From assembly GCA_900546615.1 (NCBI GenBank), contig URDJ01000018.1, positions 1 through 53,765 of the forward strand: a stretch of DNA of 53,765 nucleotides. The letters are read 5' to 3'. This stretch comes from an uncultured Eubacteriales bacterium. GTDB lineage: Bacteria > Bacillota > Clostridia > Oscillospirales > Oscillospiraceae. The notes beneath the pieces were generated by a model. That model saw nothing but the letters and a program-made list of their open reading frames with translations, had not been told where the DNA came from and ran no database searches. This document shows, piece by piece, positions 6,909 to 14,522 of this stretch. The position numbers were made by a program, and so were the translations under genes. Positions within the stretch are counted from its first letter, which is position 1, and every line of letters begins with the position of its first letter.

Positions 6909-7772
6909 CTATCTATCGGCCACCCGCCGACGTTTCTGCTGCTTCTGCCACTGTTCCAGCAACCTTATAATAGTCTCCTCCATGCGTTTCGGCGTGTAGC
7001 TGGCGGGGAAGTATTTACGGAGTGTATCGCCCTTGAGGGTGACGCGATCCGTTTCTTTTTTCTCCTCGGACATGATCGCCCGCATGACCTCGGCAGTCAG
7101 CTCGCCGCGCTGGGAGAACTGCTTGAGCCTCTGCGCCTGCGACAGCGACGGCGTGGCCTGTTCGCTGTCCATCGCGTCGAGTAGCATAGTCTGTTCGTCC
7201 TTGGTGAGAAAGGACAGCTCGTAGGCAGGATTGAACGCAATTTTGCGCTCGTCCACCATGTCCAGCAACGGCGGTATCAGCTCTGTGAGACGGATATAGC
7301 GCTGGACTTGTCGCCCGCTTTCTCCGGTGCTTTCTCCAATCGTATCTGCTGCCTCTAACTTCCCGACAAGTTGTCGAGAAGTTAAATCCGTCCTCTCGCC
7401 TTGATGCCGCAGCGCATCCAGTTTGAGCTTGTACGCAAATGCGCGCTCGCTCGGAAACAGTCCTTCGCGCTGCAAATTGCTGTCCACGACGAGGATCGCC
7501 GCCGCGTCGTCGTCCAGCTCGCGGACGATGACCGACATGGTCTCCAGCCCCGCCAGCTCACACGCCCGCTTGCGCCGGTGGCCGGATACAAGCTCGTACC
7601 CGCCGTCCGGCAAAGGCCGAGCGATGGCTGGGGACAGGACGCCGTACTGCTTCACGCTCTCGGCCATATCTCGCATCGCGTCGTCGTCGCGCACTTTGTA
7701 CGGGTGCCTGCTGAATGGCGTAAGGCAGCTTGTGCTCAACTGGAAAAGTCCTTCTACTTTATCTGGCTTCAT
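6909..7772 (-). CDS. ParB/RepB/Spo0J-like partition protein of a mobile element
   Basis: The 287-residue protein starts at the ATG at 7772, after AAGGAGG. Residues 15-110 form the ParB nuclease-like N-domain with HPYKVRDD, GVLSPAIARPLPDGGYELVSGHRRKRA (the GHRR box) and DSNLQREG. A central helix-turn-helix (GESGRQVQRYIRLTELIPPLL) and a charged C-terminus follow. This is the variant carried by integrative conjugative elements, where it works with a ParA-type ATPase in element maintenance. The expected ParA gene upstream (beyond 7772) is absent, replaced by non-coding remnant sequence, so the partition pair is broken here. The gene is probably an orphan of a decayed element between the two broken tRNA genes. 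Confidence 0.85.
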   Translation of the reverse strand: MKPDKVEGLFQLSTSCLTPFSRHPYKVRDDDAMRDMAESVKQYGVLSPAIARPLPDGGYELVSGHRRKRACELAGLETMSVIVRELDDDAAAILVVDSNLQREGLFPSERAFAYKLKLDALRHQGERTDLTSRQLVGKLEAADTIGESTGESGRQVQRYIRLTELIPPLLDMVDERKIAFNPAYELSFLTKDEQTMLLDAMDSEQATPSLSQAQRLKQFSQRGELTAEVMRAIMSEEKKETDRVTLKGDTLRKYFPASYTPKRMEETIIRLLEQWQKQQKRRRVADR

Positions 7773-8073
7773 TCATCCTCCTTATGCGACAAGCGGCACC
7801 CCAAATACCGGGTTGCCGCCTGCGTGTTAAATCTGATTTCAGATGGAGGGGTAGTTTGCCGTATAATAACGTGTGTCAATGGCGTGGGCAGGCTGGTTCA
7901 TATCCCTCCTAATATCCCTCCAACTTGCAGGAATTTTGTAAATGCAGCCCCGTTGCGTTTTTCCTTTTGCCACGGTACTTTGGGCTGCGCCAACAGCTGG
8001 AACCCTTGATTTTGCTGGATTTTTAGGGGCGCGAGGTTCCAGAAGAGTACTTAAATATCCTCTGCGTTCCAAA
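7773..8073. other. Non-coding remnant between ParB-like gene and tRNA-Leu remnant
   Basis: No convincing gene is seen. On the minus strand an AGGAGGGATATG start (near 7900) opens a 20-codon frame ending at 7839, and another short frame ends just before parB. Both look like truncated 5' or 3' ends of element genes. Base composition is mixed. The stretch probably represents element DNA after deletion. Confidence 0.4.
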
Positions 8074-8140
8074 TGCCGGTAAAGACTTAAAATCCCATAT
8101 CCGCAAGGATGTACGGGTTCGAACCCCGTCACCGGCACCA
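8074..8140 (+). tRNA. tRNA-Leu(UAA) remnant lacking the D arm
   Basis: From ACTTAAAATCCC onward (8085-8140) the sequence is a normal tRNA-Leu 3' part: anticodon TAA with its 3' stem, the long variable arm TATCCGCAAGGATG, T arm CGGGTTCGAACCCCG, acceptor CACCGGC and encoded CCA. Upstream the D arm and 5' anticodon stem are missing. Only GCCGGT at 8074-8079 could act as the acceptor 5' strand (6 of 7 pairs). It is either an integrase scar at the anticodon loop or a tRNA with an internal deletion, and is not expected to be charged normally. Confidence 0.75.
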
Positions 8141-8189
8141 GCGGCGTATCGCCGCAGCCAGAGCGCGAATTTGGCGCTCTGGCATTTTT
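8141..8189 (+). terminator. Double hairpin trailer after the tRNA-Leu remnant
   Basis: GCGGCG-TAT-CGCCGC (8141-8155) begins right after the CCA and is followed by CCAGAGCGC ... GCGCTCTGG (8158-8182) and CATTTTT. The same two-hairpin design follows the intact tRNA-Leu at 25038-25085. Confidence 0.75.
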
Positions 8190-8235
8190 GGATTTCTGCT
8201 CGCGCTGTGGTCTTTGTGTTTGCCTGATGTGGTTT

Positions 8236-8263
8236 TTGTATTGCCTGTGGGCCGCTGTATAAC
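8236..8263 (+). promoter_or_regulatory. Promoter of the GNAT acetyltransferase gene
   Basis: TTGTAT (8236-8241) and TATAAC (8258-8263) with 16-base spacing lie 24 bases before the acetyltransferase ATG. Confidence 0.5.
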
Positions 8264-8286
8264 GGACGTATATCAGGAGGTATGAC

Positions 8287-8853
8287 ATGACTATTGAGAC
8301 CGCAAGGCTCATCCTGCGCCCGTTTTTGGAGACGGACGCGGAGGATGTTTACGAATATTTGAAAGAGCCTTCAGCAAGTTGCTTTGCATGCATGAAACTT
8401 GGCTCACTAAACGAGGCCAGGGAAGAAATGAGAAAACGCCTGCCCGAGACCGAGTACTACTTGGCTGTTACGTTGAAGGAAAGCGGCAAGGTAATTGGCG
8501 AAATATGCGCGTATCCTGAAACGGGGGAGCCTCACGCGGACGTTGGCGCTCCCCGCGACACGTTCAGCCCGTGCTGGATGCTGAATGAGAGATATCAGGG
8601 CAGGGGCTATGCTTTTGAAGCCGCTCAAGCTTTCTTTGACTACCTGTTTAGCGAAAAGGGTGCAAGGCGCATCTATGCCTATACGGAGGACTACAACTTG
8701 CCCAGCCAGCACCTGTGTGAAAAGCTCGGCATGCGCAGGGAGGGGCTTTTCATTGAGTTCATTGCATTCGTGAACGGCCCTGACGGGGCGCCGAGGTATG
8801 AAAACACCGTGCAGTATGCCATCTTGCGCAAGGAGTGGGATTGCCGCCATTAA
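8287..8853 (+). CDS. GNAT family N-acetyltransferase (RimJ/RimL type)
   Basis: The 188-residue protein starts at an ATG 6 bases after AGGAGG. It opens with the RimJ/RimL hallmark IETARLILRPFLETDAEDV. It then has the acetyl-CoA pyrophosphate-binding motif in NERYQGRGYAFEAA (the Q/RxxGxG/A loop) and the motif-B segment RIYAYTEDYNLPSQHLCEKLGMRREG. It transfers an acetyl group from acetyl-CoA to an amine. Substrates in this subgroup range from ribosomal proteins to small molecules or antibiotics and cannot be told here. It is a single gene with its own promoter and terminator, and the first intact gene to the right of the tRNA-Leu scar. Confidence 0.9.
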   Translation: MTIETARLILRPFLETDAEDVYEYLKEPSASCFACMKLGSLNEAREEMRKRLPETEYYLAVTLKESGKVIGEICAYPETGEPHADVGAPRDTFSPCWMLNERYQGRGYAFEAAQAFFDYLFSEKGARRIYAYTEDYNLPSQHLCEKLGMRREGLFIEFIAFVNGPDGAPRYENTVQYAILRKEWDCRH

Positions 8854-8859
8854 CAGATG

Positions 8860-8891
8860 CCCCCGGGACTTCGTGCTTGAAATCCCGGGGG
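8860..8891 (+). terminator. Intrinsic terminator after the acetyltransferase
   Basis: CCCCCGGGA and TCCCGGGGG form a 9-bp perfect stem with a 14-base loop, followed by a T-rich tail (TTTATTTTTTT). It lies between two converging genes. Confidence 0.75.
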
Positions 8892-8899
8892 TTCGATCT

Positions 8900-10282
8900 T
8901 TATTTTTTTCGTTTTGCGAATATCTTGCTTCGGAACAGGATGATGTTCATGACAATGAAAAAGGATATCAGGATAATCAGCGTCAGGTATGGCCTTACGG
9001 GTGCGAGGGTGGCCAGCAGCATCATCGGGAAACCGAAAACGATGGCGGGGAAGTTCTGATATACGAGATTGTCCAGCGCCGGGGTCTTGAACTCTCCGTC
9101 TATCTCGCGCAGGAGGATGACGCCCGTGCTGGCCGTGCCGGTCAGCATGCCGTACATCGTCAGGAACTGCTCCTCGCAGTACTCGTCGAACAGCTGCTTC
9201 GCCACGAAGTAGTTGTATACGTAGGTGATGACGAGGCCCACGACGCCCATGATGAGGATGATGCCCCAGTAGTCCTTGAGCACGCTGAAACGTATCGCCG
9301 CGATGCCGGCTACGACCATGATGTCGAAGAAGAAGTTGCTCGCACGGGTCATGAGGAAGGCATTGGTGTATTCCTTCTTGATGACGCCCTTTTTCTTGAG
9401 CCAGCCCATGAGCAGCTTCACAAGCGTGGCGGTGAGTACGCCCAGCAGGAAGTTGAAGCCGTAGATGACGGATTTCATGCTCGGCAGCAGCAGACCCAGT
9501 GCATCCATGAGAAGATATGCCAGCAGGTAGGCCAGCGCGATAAGCGCAATCTGGATGGTCAGCTTGTCGATGCTCTCCTGCATGGGAATCTCGTCGTCGG
9601 ACTGGATCTGCTCGGAGCGCAGGGCCTTTTCCTCGACGTGCACGATCTTTATCCGGCCGAGTCTTTTCTGGATGTTCAGGTGGATGACGCCGCCGATGCT
9701 GGCGCTCAGGAAGCCGAGGGCTGCGATGGTCAGGCCGAAGCTCTTGCCGCCGACAAAACCGAAGTCGTTCTCGAAGATGCCGCCGTAGTTGAGTGCCTGG
9801 CCCGTGCCCTGACCGTAGCCGAAGGGTAGGAGTATACCCGCCGCGGGGAAGAAATCCGTCACGATGAGCGCCGCGACGATGGAGATGGCAAGCCCGAAGA
9901 CCGCCTGCAGCAGATAGGTCGAGACCGTGGTCACGCCGGTGTTGAATATCTCAATGGTACGCTTTTTCGTCAGCTTCGTGACCGAGGGCTTGAAGGCCGA
10001 GGCAATGAACCCCAGCGCCAGAGTGTGATAGGTGATGATCTCCAGTACCTCCGTGCCGTTGCCGCCGAAAAAGGCCGTGTCGAACATCACGTCGCCCGTG
10101 CACTCCTTGTAAATGCCCGCGACAATGATGAGTATGCCGCCGCCGAGGACAGAGGCCGGAATTAGCGAAGCCTGAAGGAATTTTATCGATTTCTTCAGCA
10201 CGTTCGCCGCCAGCAGGCTCATGAGCAGCACCGCCGCAAGGTTCAGCCCGCTCCAAACACTATAGTCCCAAAAATTTTCCAT
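8900..10282 (-). CDS. gltS: Sodium/glutamate symporter
   Basis: The 460-residue membrane protein belongs to the GltS family (ESS), which imports glutamate with sodium. About ten to twelve hydrophobic segments are visible. The family re-entrant regions are seen in ASVLGGGILIIVAGI and LPFGYGQGTGQA in the N-half, and in MTRASNFFFDIMVVAGIAA and MLTGTASTGVILLRE in the C-half. The ATG at 10282 (MENFWDYS) follows AGAGGTGA; a more upstream TTG would overlap that site. It starts inside the 3' end of the acyltransferase gene (23-base overlap), so it is translated from the same leftward message. The two products have no obvious shared pathway. Confidence 0.88.
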   Translation of the reverse strand: MENFWDYSVWSGLNLAAVLLMSLLAANVLKKSIKFLQASLIPASVLGGGILIIVAGIYKECTGDVMFDTAFFGGNGTEVLEIITYHTLALGFIASAFKPSVTKLTKKRTIEIFNTGVTTVSTYLLQAVFGLAISIVAALIVTDFFPAAGILLPFGYGQGTGQALNYGGIFENDFGFVGGKSFGLTIAALGFLSASIGGVIHLNIQKRLGRIKIVHVEEKALRSEQIQSDDEIPMQESIDKLTIQIALIALAYLLAYLLMDALGLLLPSMKSVIYGFNFLLGVLTATLVKLLMGWLKKKGVIKKEYTNAFLMTRASNFFFDIMVVAGIAAIRFSVLKDYWGIILIMGVVGLVITYVYNYFVAKQLFDEYCEEQFLTMYGMLTGTASTGVILLREIDGEFKTPALDNLVYQNFPAIVFGFPMMLLATLAPVRPYLTLIILISFFIVMNIILFRSKIFAKRKK

Positions 10283-11480
10283 CCCCGTCACCTCTGCCAA
10301 GATTTTTGCTGTGGTAATATATATTTACGTACTTGAGCGCGTTGAACCGCTTGTCGCTCTTGAACTGATAAAGCTGCTCCCCGAGGTAGACGTTGAGCTT
10401 GTTGCGGCCGAGCACGGAGATGCCGGTGATCTCGGCAAACGGCAGCGTCAACTGGTTTTCGCAGCCCTCGTCCACGACTATCCTGTCCCCGTACAGGCTA
10501 AGCTCGGAGAACTTGCGCAGGCGTTTCTTGCGCTTGTAGACGATGACCTCGTAGAGCGCCGCGGTGTCGCGGTACATGGGTTTGTCAAGGTACTGCCCGA
10601 GATCGAGCCGGTTTATGAAGTCCTCCTGATAGTCGTACCAGCCGGTGACGAACTCGAAGGGGAAGTGGAAGCCGACCCCGGTAAGGCGCTTGTCCTCGCC
10701 GTATTCTATCTGCCTGCGGCACTTTTTGCACTCTATGGTGTTCCCGTGGCTCTCTAACTCGGAAAGCCCGCAGTACGGGCAGACGTACATGGCCCGCTCG
10801 AGGTACTCGGCCCGGACGTCTGAGAGGAACTTCGCGTCCGCGACGCCCTCGTCCACGTAGAGCTCGCGCTCTATAAGCCCGAGCAGCTCCTGCTTGGAGA
10901 GGCTCTTGAACTCCTCCGGCTCGATGACCCGGGAAACCCGGGCGCGCATATGGCCGCGGCGCACGGCGTCGCTCCAGCGCGGGTGCACACCGTAGCCGCC
11001 CTCGATGCGCAGGCAGGCTATGGGCAGTTTTATGAGCTTGGCCAGTGCGGCGATGGCGGGGTTCATGTAGCCCGTGCGGCCGCTGTAGGTGCGGTTGCCC
11101 TCGGGCGCGATGGCGATAGTGCCGCCCTCCTTGGCAACCCTGATGCAGTTTTTGACCGCGGATATATCCGAGGTCTGTTTTTTTATTGGTATCGGCGCCA
11201 CCGCCCAGCGCAGCAGCGAGGATATGAAACCGTTTGAGAAAAGGTCCTCGCTCGCCACGTAGTAGACCGGACCTTTGAAGGCCATGCCGACAAAAAACTG
11301 GTCGAACGCGGTTTGATGGTTCATGAGGATGAGATAGGACCGCTCTCCCTGCGCGGCGAAGCGCTCGATGTCAATACCGTATCTATGTTTGGTATAATCA
11401 TACAGCACGGCATAGGCTATGTTTCTCACGATACGATGCCTTGGCCGCATCCATGGTTTTTTCTGTTTACCGTTTTCCAT
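10260..11480 (-). CDS. 1-acylglycerol-3-phosphate acyltransferase (PlsC-like) with C-terminal zinc ribbon
   Basis: The 406-residue protein starts at the ATG 11480 (MENGKQKK), with GGGAG 6 bases upstream. Residues ~60-230 carry the PlsC acyltransferase motifs: NHQTAFDQF (the H-x4-D catalytic motif), then APEGNRTYSGRTG and KLPIACLRIEGGYG. PlsC enzymes acylate lysophosphatidic acid at the membrane. Beyond them is a four-cysteine zinc ribbon (CPYCG ... CKKC, about residues 260-285) and a ~120-residue C-terminal domain rich in beta strands and ending RFNALKYVNIYYHSKNL. Ordinary PlsC is about 200-250 residues, so this is a fused form, perhaps a glycerolipid remodelling enzyme with a sensor or anchoring tail. 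It has its own strong promoter and is followed by gltS in overlap. Confidence 0.8.
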   Translation of the reverse strand: MENGKQKKPWMRPRHRIVRNIAYAVLYDYTKHRYGIDIERFAAQGERSYLILMNHQTAFDQFFVGMAFKGPVYYVASEDLFSNGFISSLLRWAVAPIPIKKQTSDISAVKNCIRVAKEGGTIAIAPEGNRTYSGRTGYMNPAIAALAKLIKLPIACLRIEGGYGVHPRWSDAVRRGHMRARVSRVIEPEEFKSLSKQELLGLIERELYVDEGVADAKFLSDVRAEYLERAMYVCPYCGLSELESHGNTIECKKCRRQIEYGEDKRLTGVGFHFPFEFVTGWYDYQEDFINRLDLGQYLDKPMYRDTAALYEVIVYKRKKRLRKFSELSLYGDRIVVDEGCENQLTLPFAEITGISVLGRNKLNVYLGEQLYQFKSDKRFNALKYVNIYYHSKNLGRGDGDGKFLGL

Positions 11481-11561
11481 ACACATCTCCCGCCCCCGAG
11501 CCGCGACCGGCAAACGGAGAGGCAAAAAATATTGCAAATAGCTTTCAATATATACCTTATC

Positions 11562-11590
11562 ATCATAAACCTCTCTCAATATATTGTCAA
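11562..11590 (-). promoter_or_regulatory. Consensus promoter of the acyltransferase-gltS operon
   Basis: Leftward TTGACA (11590-11585), 17 bases, TATGAT (11567-11562), 82 bases upstream of the acyltransferase start. Confidence 0.8.
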
Positions 11591-11658
11591 ATCGATAGAC
11601 AGTCCGCGCGCGTTTTTGTGAGAAATCATACTTTTGATACAGCGAGTGCCGGCCTATA

Positions 11659-11687
11659 TTGACATATTTCTCCGACTATCGTATAAT
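11659..11687 (+). promoter_or_regulatory. Perfect sigmaA promoter of the five-gene ABC operon
   Basis: TTGACA at 11659-11664, 17 bases, TATAAT at 11682-11687. The start point would be near 11694, 37 bases before the lipoprotein ATG. Confidence 0.85.
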
Positions 11688-11730
11688 CTGTATTAAGATA
11701 GCTAATACAGATTTGAAAGGAGATACCCAT

Positions 11731-12330
11731 ATGAGGAAAATAACGGTATTTATGATATTGATCTTCATGCTTTTCCTGACGGCCTGCGGGGGCGGACGGG
11801 TGCTGTCTTTGGGGGACAGTTTTGAGGAAGACTTGGGCGTGAACGGGCGGCTGGAGTACACGATAAAGGCGGCGAGGCTGGGCGAGATGCCGGTGGGCGC
11901 GGGAGGTTTCCTGGAGGATTCGCACGTGACAGTGGACGGTGTGAGCTATGTGTACCCGGACTTTCTTACTAACGGTGCGCTGGTGTCAGGGGCGCGGCTG
12001 GTACTGCTGGACATCGAGGTGCTGAACGTGGACGCGGACAACGCCGGGAGATATGAGGAGCTGTATGTATTCCGTGCGGACTCGATCGTGACGCTGGCGG
12101 ACAGGTCGGACAGGGCCGGCGCGGGCGGCTATGCCTACATAGACGCGGGCTATTTCAGCCTGCTGGGAGGCTGCGCGGAGCACGACATGGCCTACGAGCT
12201 GAAGCCGGGCGAGAGCATAACATTCACGCTGGGCTTTCTGGTGGACAGCAGCCGGCAGCTCAAGGACCTTTACGCCTGTACCGCGAGCGGGAGTGCCGAT
12301 GCGGCCTTCGTGGAGCTGGGTCTGTCGTGA
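11731..12330 (+). CDS. Putative lipoprotein, first gene of an ABC transporter operon
   Basis: The 199-residue protein starts at 11731 after AAAGGAG. It has a lipoprotein signal: MRKITVF, a hydrophobic core, and lipobox LTAC followed by GGG. The mature part is predicted to lie outside the membrane. It is beta-rich, with an ARLVLLDIEVLNVDA segment and a LKPGESITFTLGFLVD segment typical of DUF4352/immunoglobulin-like extracytoplasmic domains. The stop overlaps the next start (TGATG), so it is translationally coupled to the first permease. It may act as substrate-binding or immunity lipoprotein for the exporter encoded downstream. I do not recognise a named family. Confidence 0.75.
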   Translation: MRKITVFMILIFMLFLTACGGGRVLSLGDSFEEDLGVNGRLEYTIKAARLGEMPVGAGGFLEDSHVTVDGVSYVYPDFLTNGALVSGARLVLLDIEVLNVDADNAGRYEELYVFRADSIVTLADRSDRAGAGGYAYIDAGYFSLLGGCAEHDMAYELKPGESITFTLGFLVDSSRQLKDLYACTASGSADAAFVELGLS

Positions 12331-13217
12331 TGCTCAGCTCGGAGTTCAGGCGGCTGTTCAGGTCGCGGCAGCTGTATGCGGCCCTGCTCGCCGGTTTTGC
12401 GGCGGCGTTCTGCGACGTGGTGCAGAACGCGCGGGATGCGGCGCAGTTCTCGCGCATATCGCCGGAGGCGGGCTTTGAGGGCTACAGCCTCTTTGCGCGC
12501 TGGATGGGGATAAACGGATTCACCTTCGGGCACGTGCTGTTTTATCTGCTGTGGCCGCTGCTGGCGGCGCTGCCTTTCGGCTGGGCGTATGCGTCGGACC
12601 TGCGCAGCGGCTACTGGCGGCAGATAGCCACGCGGGCGGGCCGGGGCAGGGCGGTGCTCGCGCGGTATCTTGCGGTGTTCACGGGCGGGGGGTTGGCCGT
12701 GATGCTGCCGCTGCTCGCGGACCTGCTGGTGAACGCGCTCATATGCCCGGCCTGCACGCTGAGGGTGACGAGTTCGCTGACCACTGTCGTGAGCGGGCAT
12801 TTCCTGTCGGGGCTGTTCTACACCCGGCCCTGGCTGTGGTCGCTCATCTGGTGCGGAGTGAGCTTTCTCTGGGGCGGGGCAGCGGCGGTAATATGCCTCG
12901 GCACTGGCCGGGCGCTGAGGCGGGGCTTTGCGGCGGTGCTCTCGCCGCTGGCGCTGATGCTCGCATTGGACCTGCTGCTGACGGGCGCGGCGGAGGCGGC
13001 GGGGCTGGAGCTGTCGCCATATCGCCTTGCCAGTCCCGCGGCGCTCAGCGCCGCTGGGCTGGAGCTGTCGCCGTATCGACTCGCCAGCCCGGCGGCGCTG
13101 AGCGCCGACCCCTTGTGGCTGGTGCTCGCGGAGATAGCTGCAATAAGCGCCCTGTCGCTTGCTGGGTTCTGGATACAGGAGAGGAAAAATGAGCTTTATC
13201 AGACTGCTGTACTATGA
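12330..13217 (+). CDS. ABC-2-type permease-like membrane protein
   Basis: The 295-residue polytopic protein has roughly six hydrophobic segments. A short cytoplasmic N-terminus (SSEFRRLFRSRQLYAALLAG) is followed by ALPFGWAYASDLRSGYWRQIATRAGRGR, a loop resembling ABC-2 permeases of the bacitracin/lantibiotic export type. An internal duplication is present: AGLELSPYRLASPAALSA occurs twice in a row at about residues 224-259 (54 bases, 47 of 54 identical). The ATG overlaps the lipoprotein stop, and its own end overlaps the next gene by 29 bases. It probably forms a heterodimeric channel with the product of 13189-13887, driven by the ATPase of 13884-14522. Confidence 0.75.
   Translation: MLSSEFRRLFRSRQLYAALLAGFAAAFCDVVQNARDAAQFSRISPEAGFEGYSLFARWMGINGFTFGHVLFYLLWPLLAALPFGWAYASDLRSGYWRQIATRAGRGRAVLARYLAVFTGGGLAVMLPLLADLLVNALICPACTLRVTSSLTTVVSGHFLSGLFYTRPWLWSLIWCGVSFLWGGAAAVICLGTGRALRRGFAAVLSPLALMLALDLLLTGAAEAAGLELSPYRLASPAALSAAGLELSPYRLASPAALSADPLWLVLAEIAAISALSLAGFWIQERKNELYQTAVL
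12999..13106 (+). repeat. 54-bp in-frame tandem duplication inside the permease gene
   Basis: Copies at 12999-13052 and 13053-13106 differ at 7 positions, nearly all at third codon positions. The encoded 18-residue unit is fully conserved, so the duplication is old and the protein repeat has been kept by selection. Confidence 0.9.
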
Positions 13218-13887
13218 GCTGCGCCTGGGGATGCTCAGGGCGAGATACCTGGCGGTGCTGCCGGCCGGGATGCTGCTGGCCTGGGACTACCGCCGCGCCA
13301 TGGGCCTCGGTGGCGCGTGGGACTGCCTCGCATACGTCATGCTGGGTGCGGAGCCTGGCGCGCGGCTGGGGCTTCCGGCGGCGTGGCTGCTGGCGCTCTC
13401 GGCCTGCCTGCTGCCAAATCTGGGCTTTGGGGCCTTGGAGAATACGCAGCTGCTCGTGCGCGCGGGCAGGGTGCGGGGCTGGTTTGTGAAATGCCTGTGG
13501 AGCCTCGCGGCTGCGGTGCAGTGCGCGCTTGTGCTGTATGCGGGCATGGCGCTGGCTCTGCCGGGAAGGCCGCTGTATTCCGTGACCGCGCAGCCCGAGT
13601 ATCTGCTGCTGGCTCTGGCGGCGACGGCGGCGCTGAACCTGCTGCAGACGCTGCTGGCCGCCTGCCTTGGGCCGGCCCCGGCCTTCCTTGCGGTGCTGGC
13701 TGTGCTCGCGGCCTCGGTGTATTTTTGCTCGCCCCTGCTCATCGGCAACTGGGCCATGCTGCTCAGGAGCCGGGAACTGGGCCTGACGCCGGGCTTTGCT
13801 GTCTGCCTTGCGGTCTGGATGCTCACGGCGGCGGCGGGCGCGGCGATGATGCGGCGCAGAGACCTCATGAGGGGGCTGAGACAATGA
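13189..13887 (+). CDS. Second permease-like membrane protein of the ABC operon
   Basis: The 232-residue protein starts at MSFIRLLYYELRLGML, with AGGAGAGG before the ATG. It has about six hydrophobic segments, and the N-terminal amphipathic YELRLGMLRARYLAVL resembles the coupling start of ABC-2 permeases. The segment LGAEPGARLGLPAAWLLALSA and the central ALENTQLLVRAGRVRGWFVKCLWSLAAA match the layout of the preceding gene, suggesting a heterodimer. Its stop overlaps the ATPase start (ATGA). No named family is recognised beyond this general class. Confidence 0.7.
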   Translation: MSFIRLLYYELRLGMLRARYLAVLPAGMLLAWDYRRAMGLGGAWDCLAYVMLGAEPGARLGLPAAWLLALSACLLPNLGFGALENTQLLVRAGRVRGWFVKCLWSLAAAVQCALVLYAGMALALPGRPLYSVTAQPEYLLLALAATAALNLLQTLLAACLGPAPAFLAVLAVLAASVYFCSPLLIGNWAMLLRSRELGLTPGFAVCLAVWMLTAAAGAAMMRRRDLMRGLRQ

Positions 13888-14522
13888 GACTGAACGTGAA
13901 AAACGTCGGAAAGAGCATCCGGGGAATACAGGTGCTCCGTGATATCGACCTTGAGCTGTGCGGTGGCAGGGTCTACGGTCTGACGGGCCCGAACGGCTCG
14001 GGCAAGACCATGCTCCTGCGGCTCATGTGCGGACTGATACGCCCGACCGTCGGATATGTGGAGATTGACGGCCGGCGGCTGGGGCGGGACCTGGATTTCC
14101 CGCCCTCGGTGGGACTGCTCATCGACGGCCCGGGCTTCCCGGGCGGATACACGGGCTATGGGAACCTGAGCCTTCTGGCCTCGATAAGGGGCGTCGCCGG
14201 CCCGGAGGAGATAAGGAGGGCGCTGCATGACGTGGGGCTGGAGCCGGAGGACAGGCGAAAGTACCGGAAGTACTCGCTTGGCATGAAACAGCGGTTAGGT
14301 ATCGCGGCGGCGACGATGGAGCGGCCGGAGCTGCTCCTGCTGGACGAGCCGGCAAACGCGCTGGACGCGGCGGGCGTGGAGCTGCTGCGCGGGCTGATAA
14401 GGCGCGAGCGGGAGCGCGGGGCGCTAATCGTGCTCAGCGGGCACGACAGGGGATTTCTGACGGGGCTGGCGGACAGACTGCTCATAATGGAGGAGGGGCG
14501 CTGCCGTGAGACGGGGATATAA
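13884..14522 (+). CDS. ABC transporter ATP-binding protein
   Basis: The 212-residue ATPase has all key motifs: Walker A GPNGSGKTMLL (about residue 35), signature YSLGMKQRLGIA, Walker B LLLLDEPANALD, and the switch histidine in LSGHD. The closest known pattern is the ABC-2 exporter type used for antibiotic-peptide immunity or export. It overlaps its neighbours on both sides (4 and 17 bases), so it is the energy subunit for the two membrane proteins of the same operon. No response regulator or histidine kinase lies nearby, unlike the classical Bce systems. Confidence 0.92.
   Translation: MRLNVKNVGKSIRGIQVLRDIDLELCGGRVYGLTGPNGSGKTMLLRLMCGLIRPTVGYVEIDGRRLGRDLDFPPSVGLLIDGPGFPGGYTGYGNLSLLASIRGVAGPEEIRRALHDVGLEPEDRRKYRKYSLGMKQRLGIAAATMERPELLLLDEPANALDAAGVELLRGLIRRERERGALIVLSGHDRGFLTGLADRLLIMEEGRCRETGI

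Noticed and set aside
8074..8140. Complete functional tRNA-Leu(UAA)
   Set aside because: The D arm and the 5' side of the anticodon stem are missing, so it was called a remnant.
7839..8312. 157-codon leftward frame spanning the tRNA-Leu remnant
   Set aside because: It translates the tRNA and its trailer in antisense; no protein family, and its only plausible start is a 20-codon tail frame.
13884..14522. Bce-type antibiotic-peptide detoxification module
   Set aside because: The ATPase fits loosely, but there is no large FtsX-type permease and no histidine kinase/response regulator pair.
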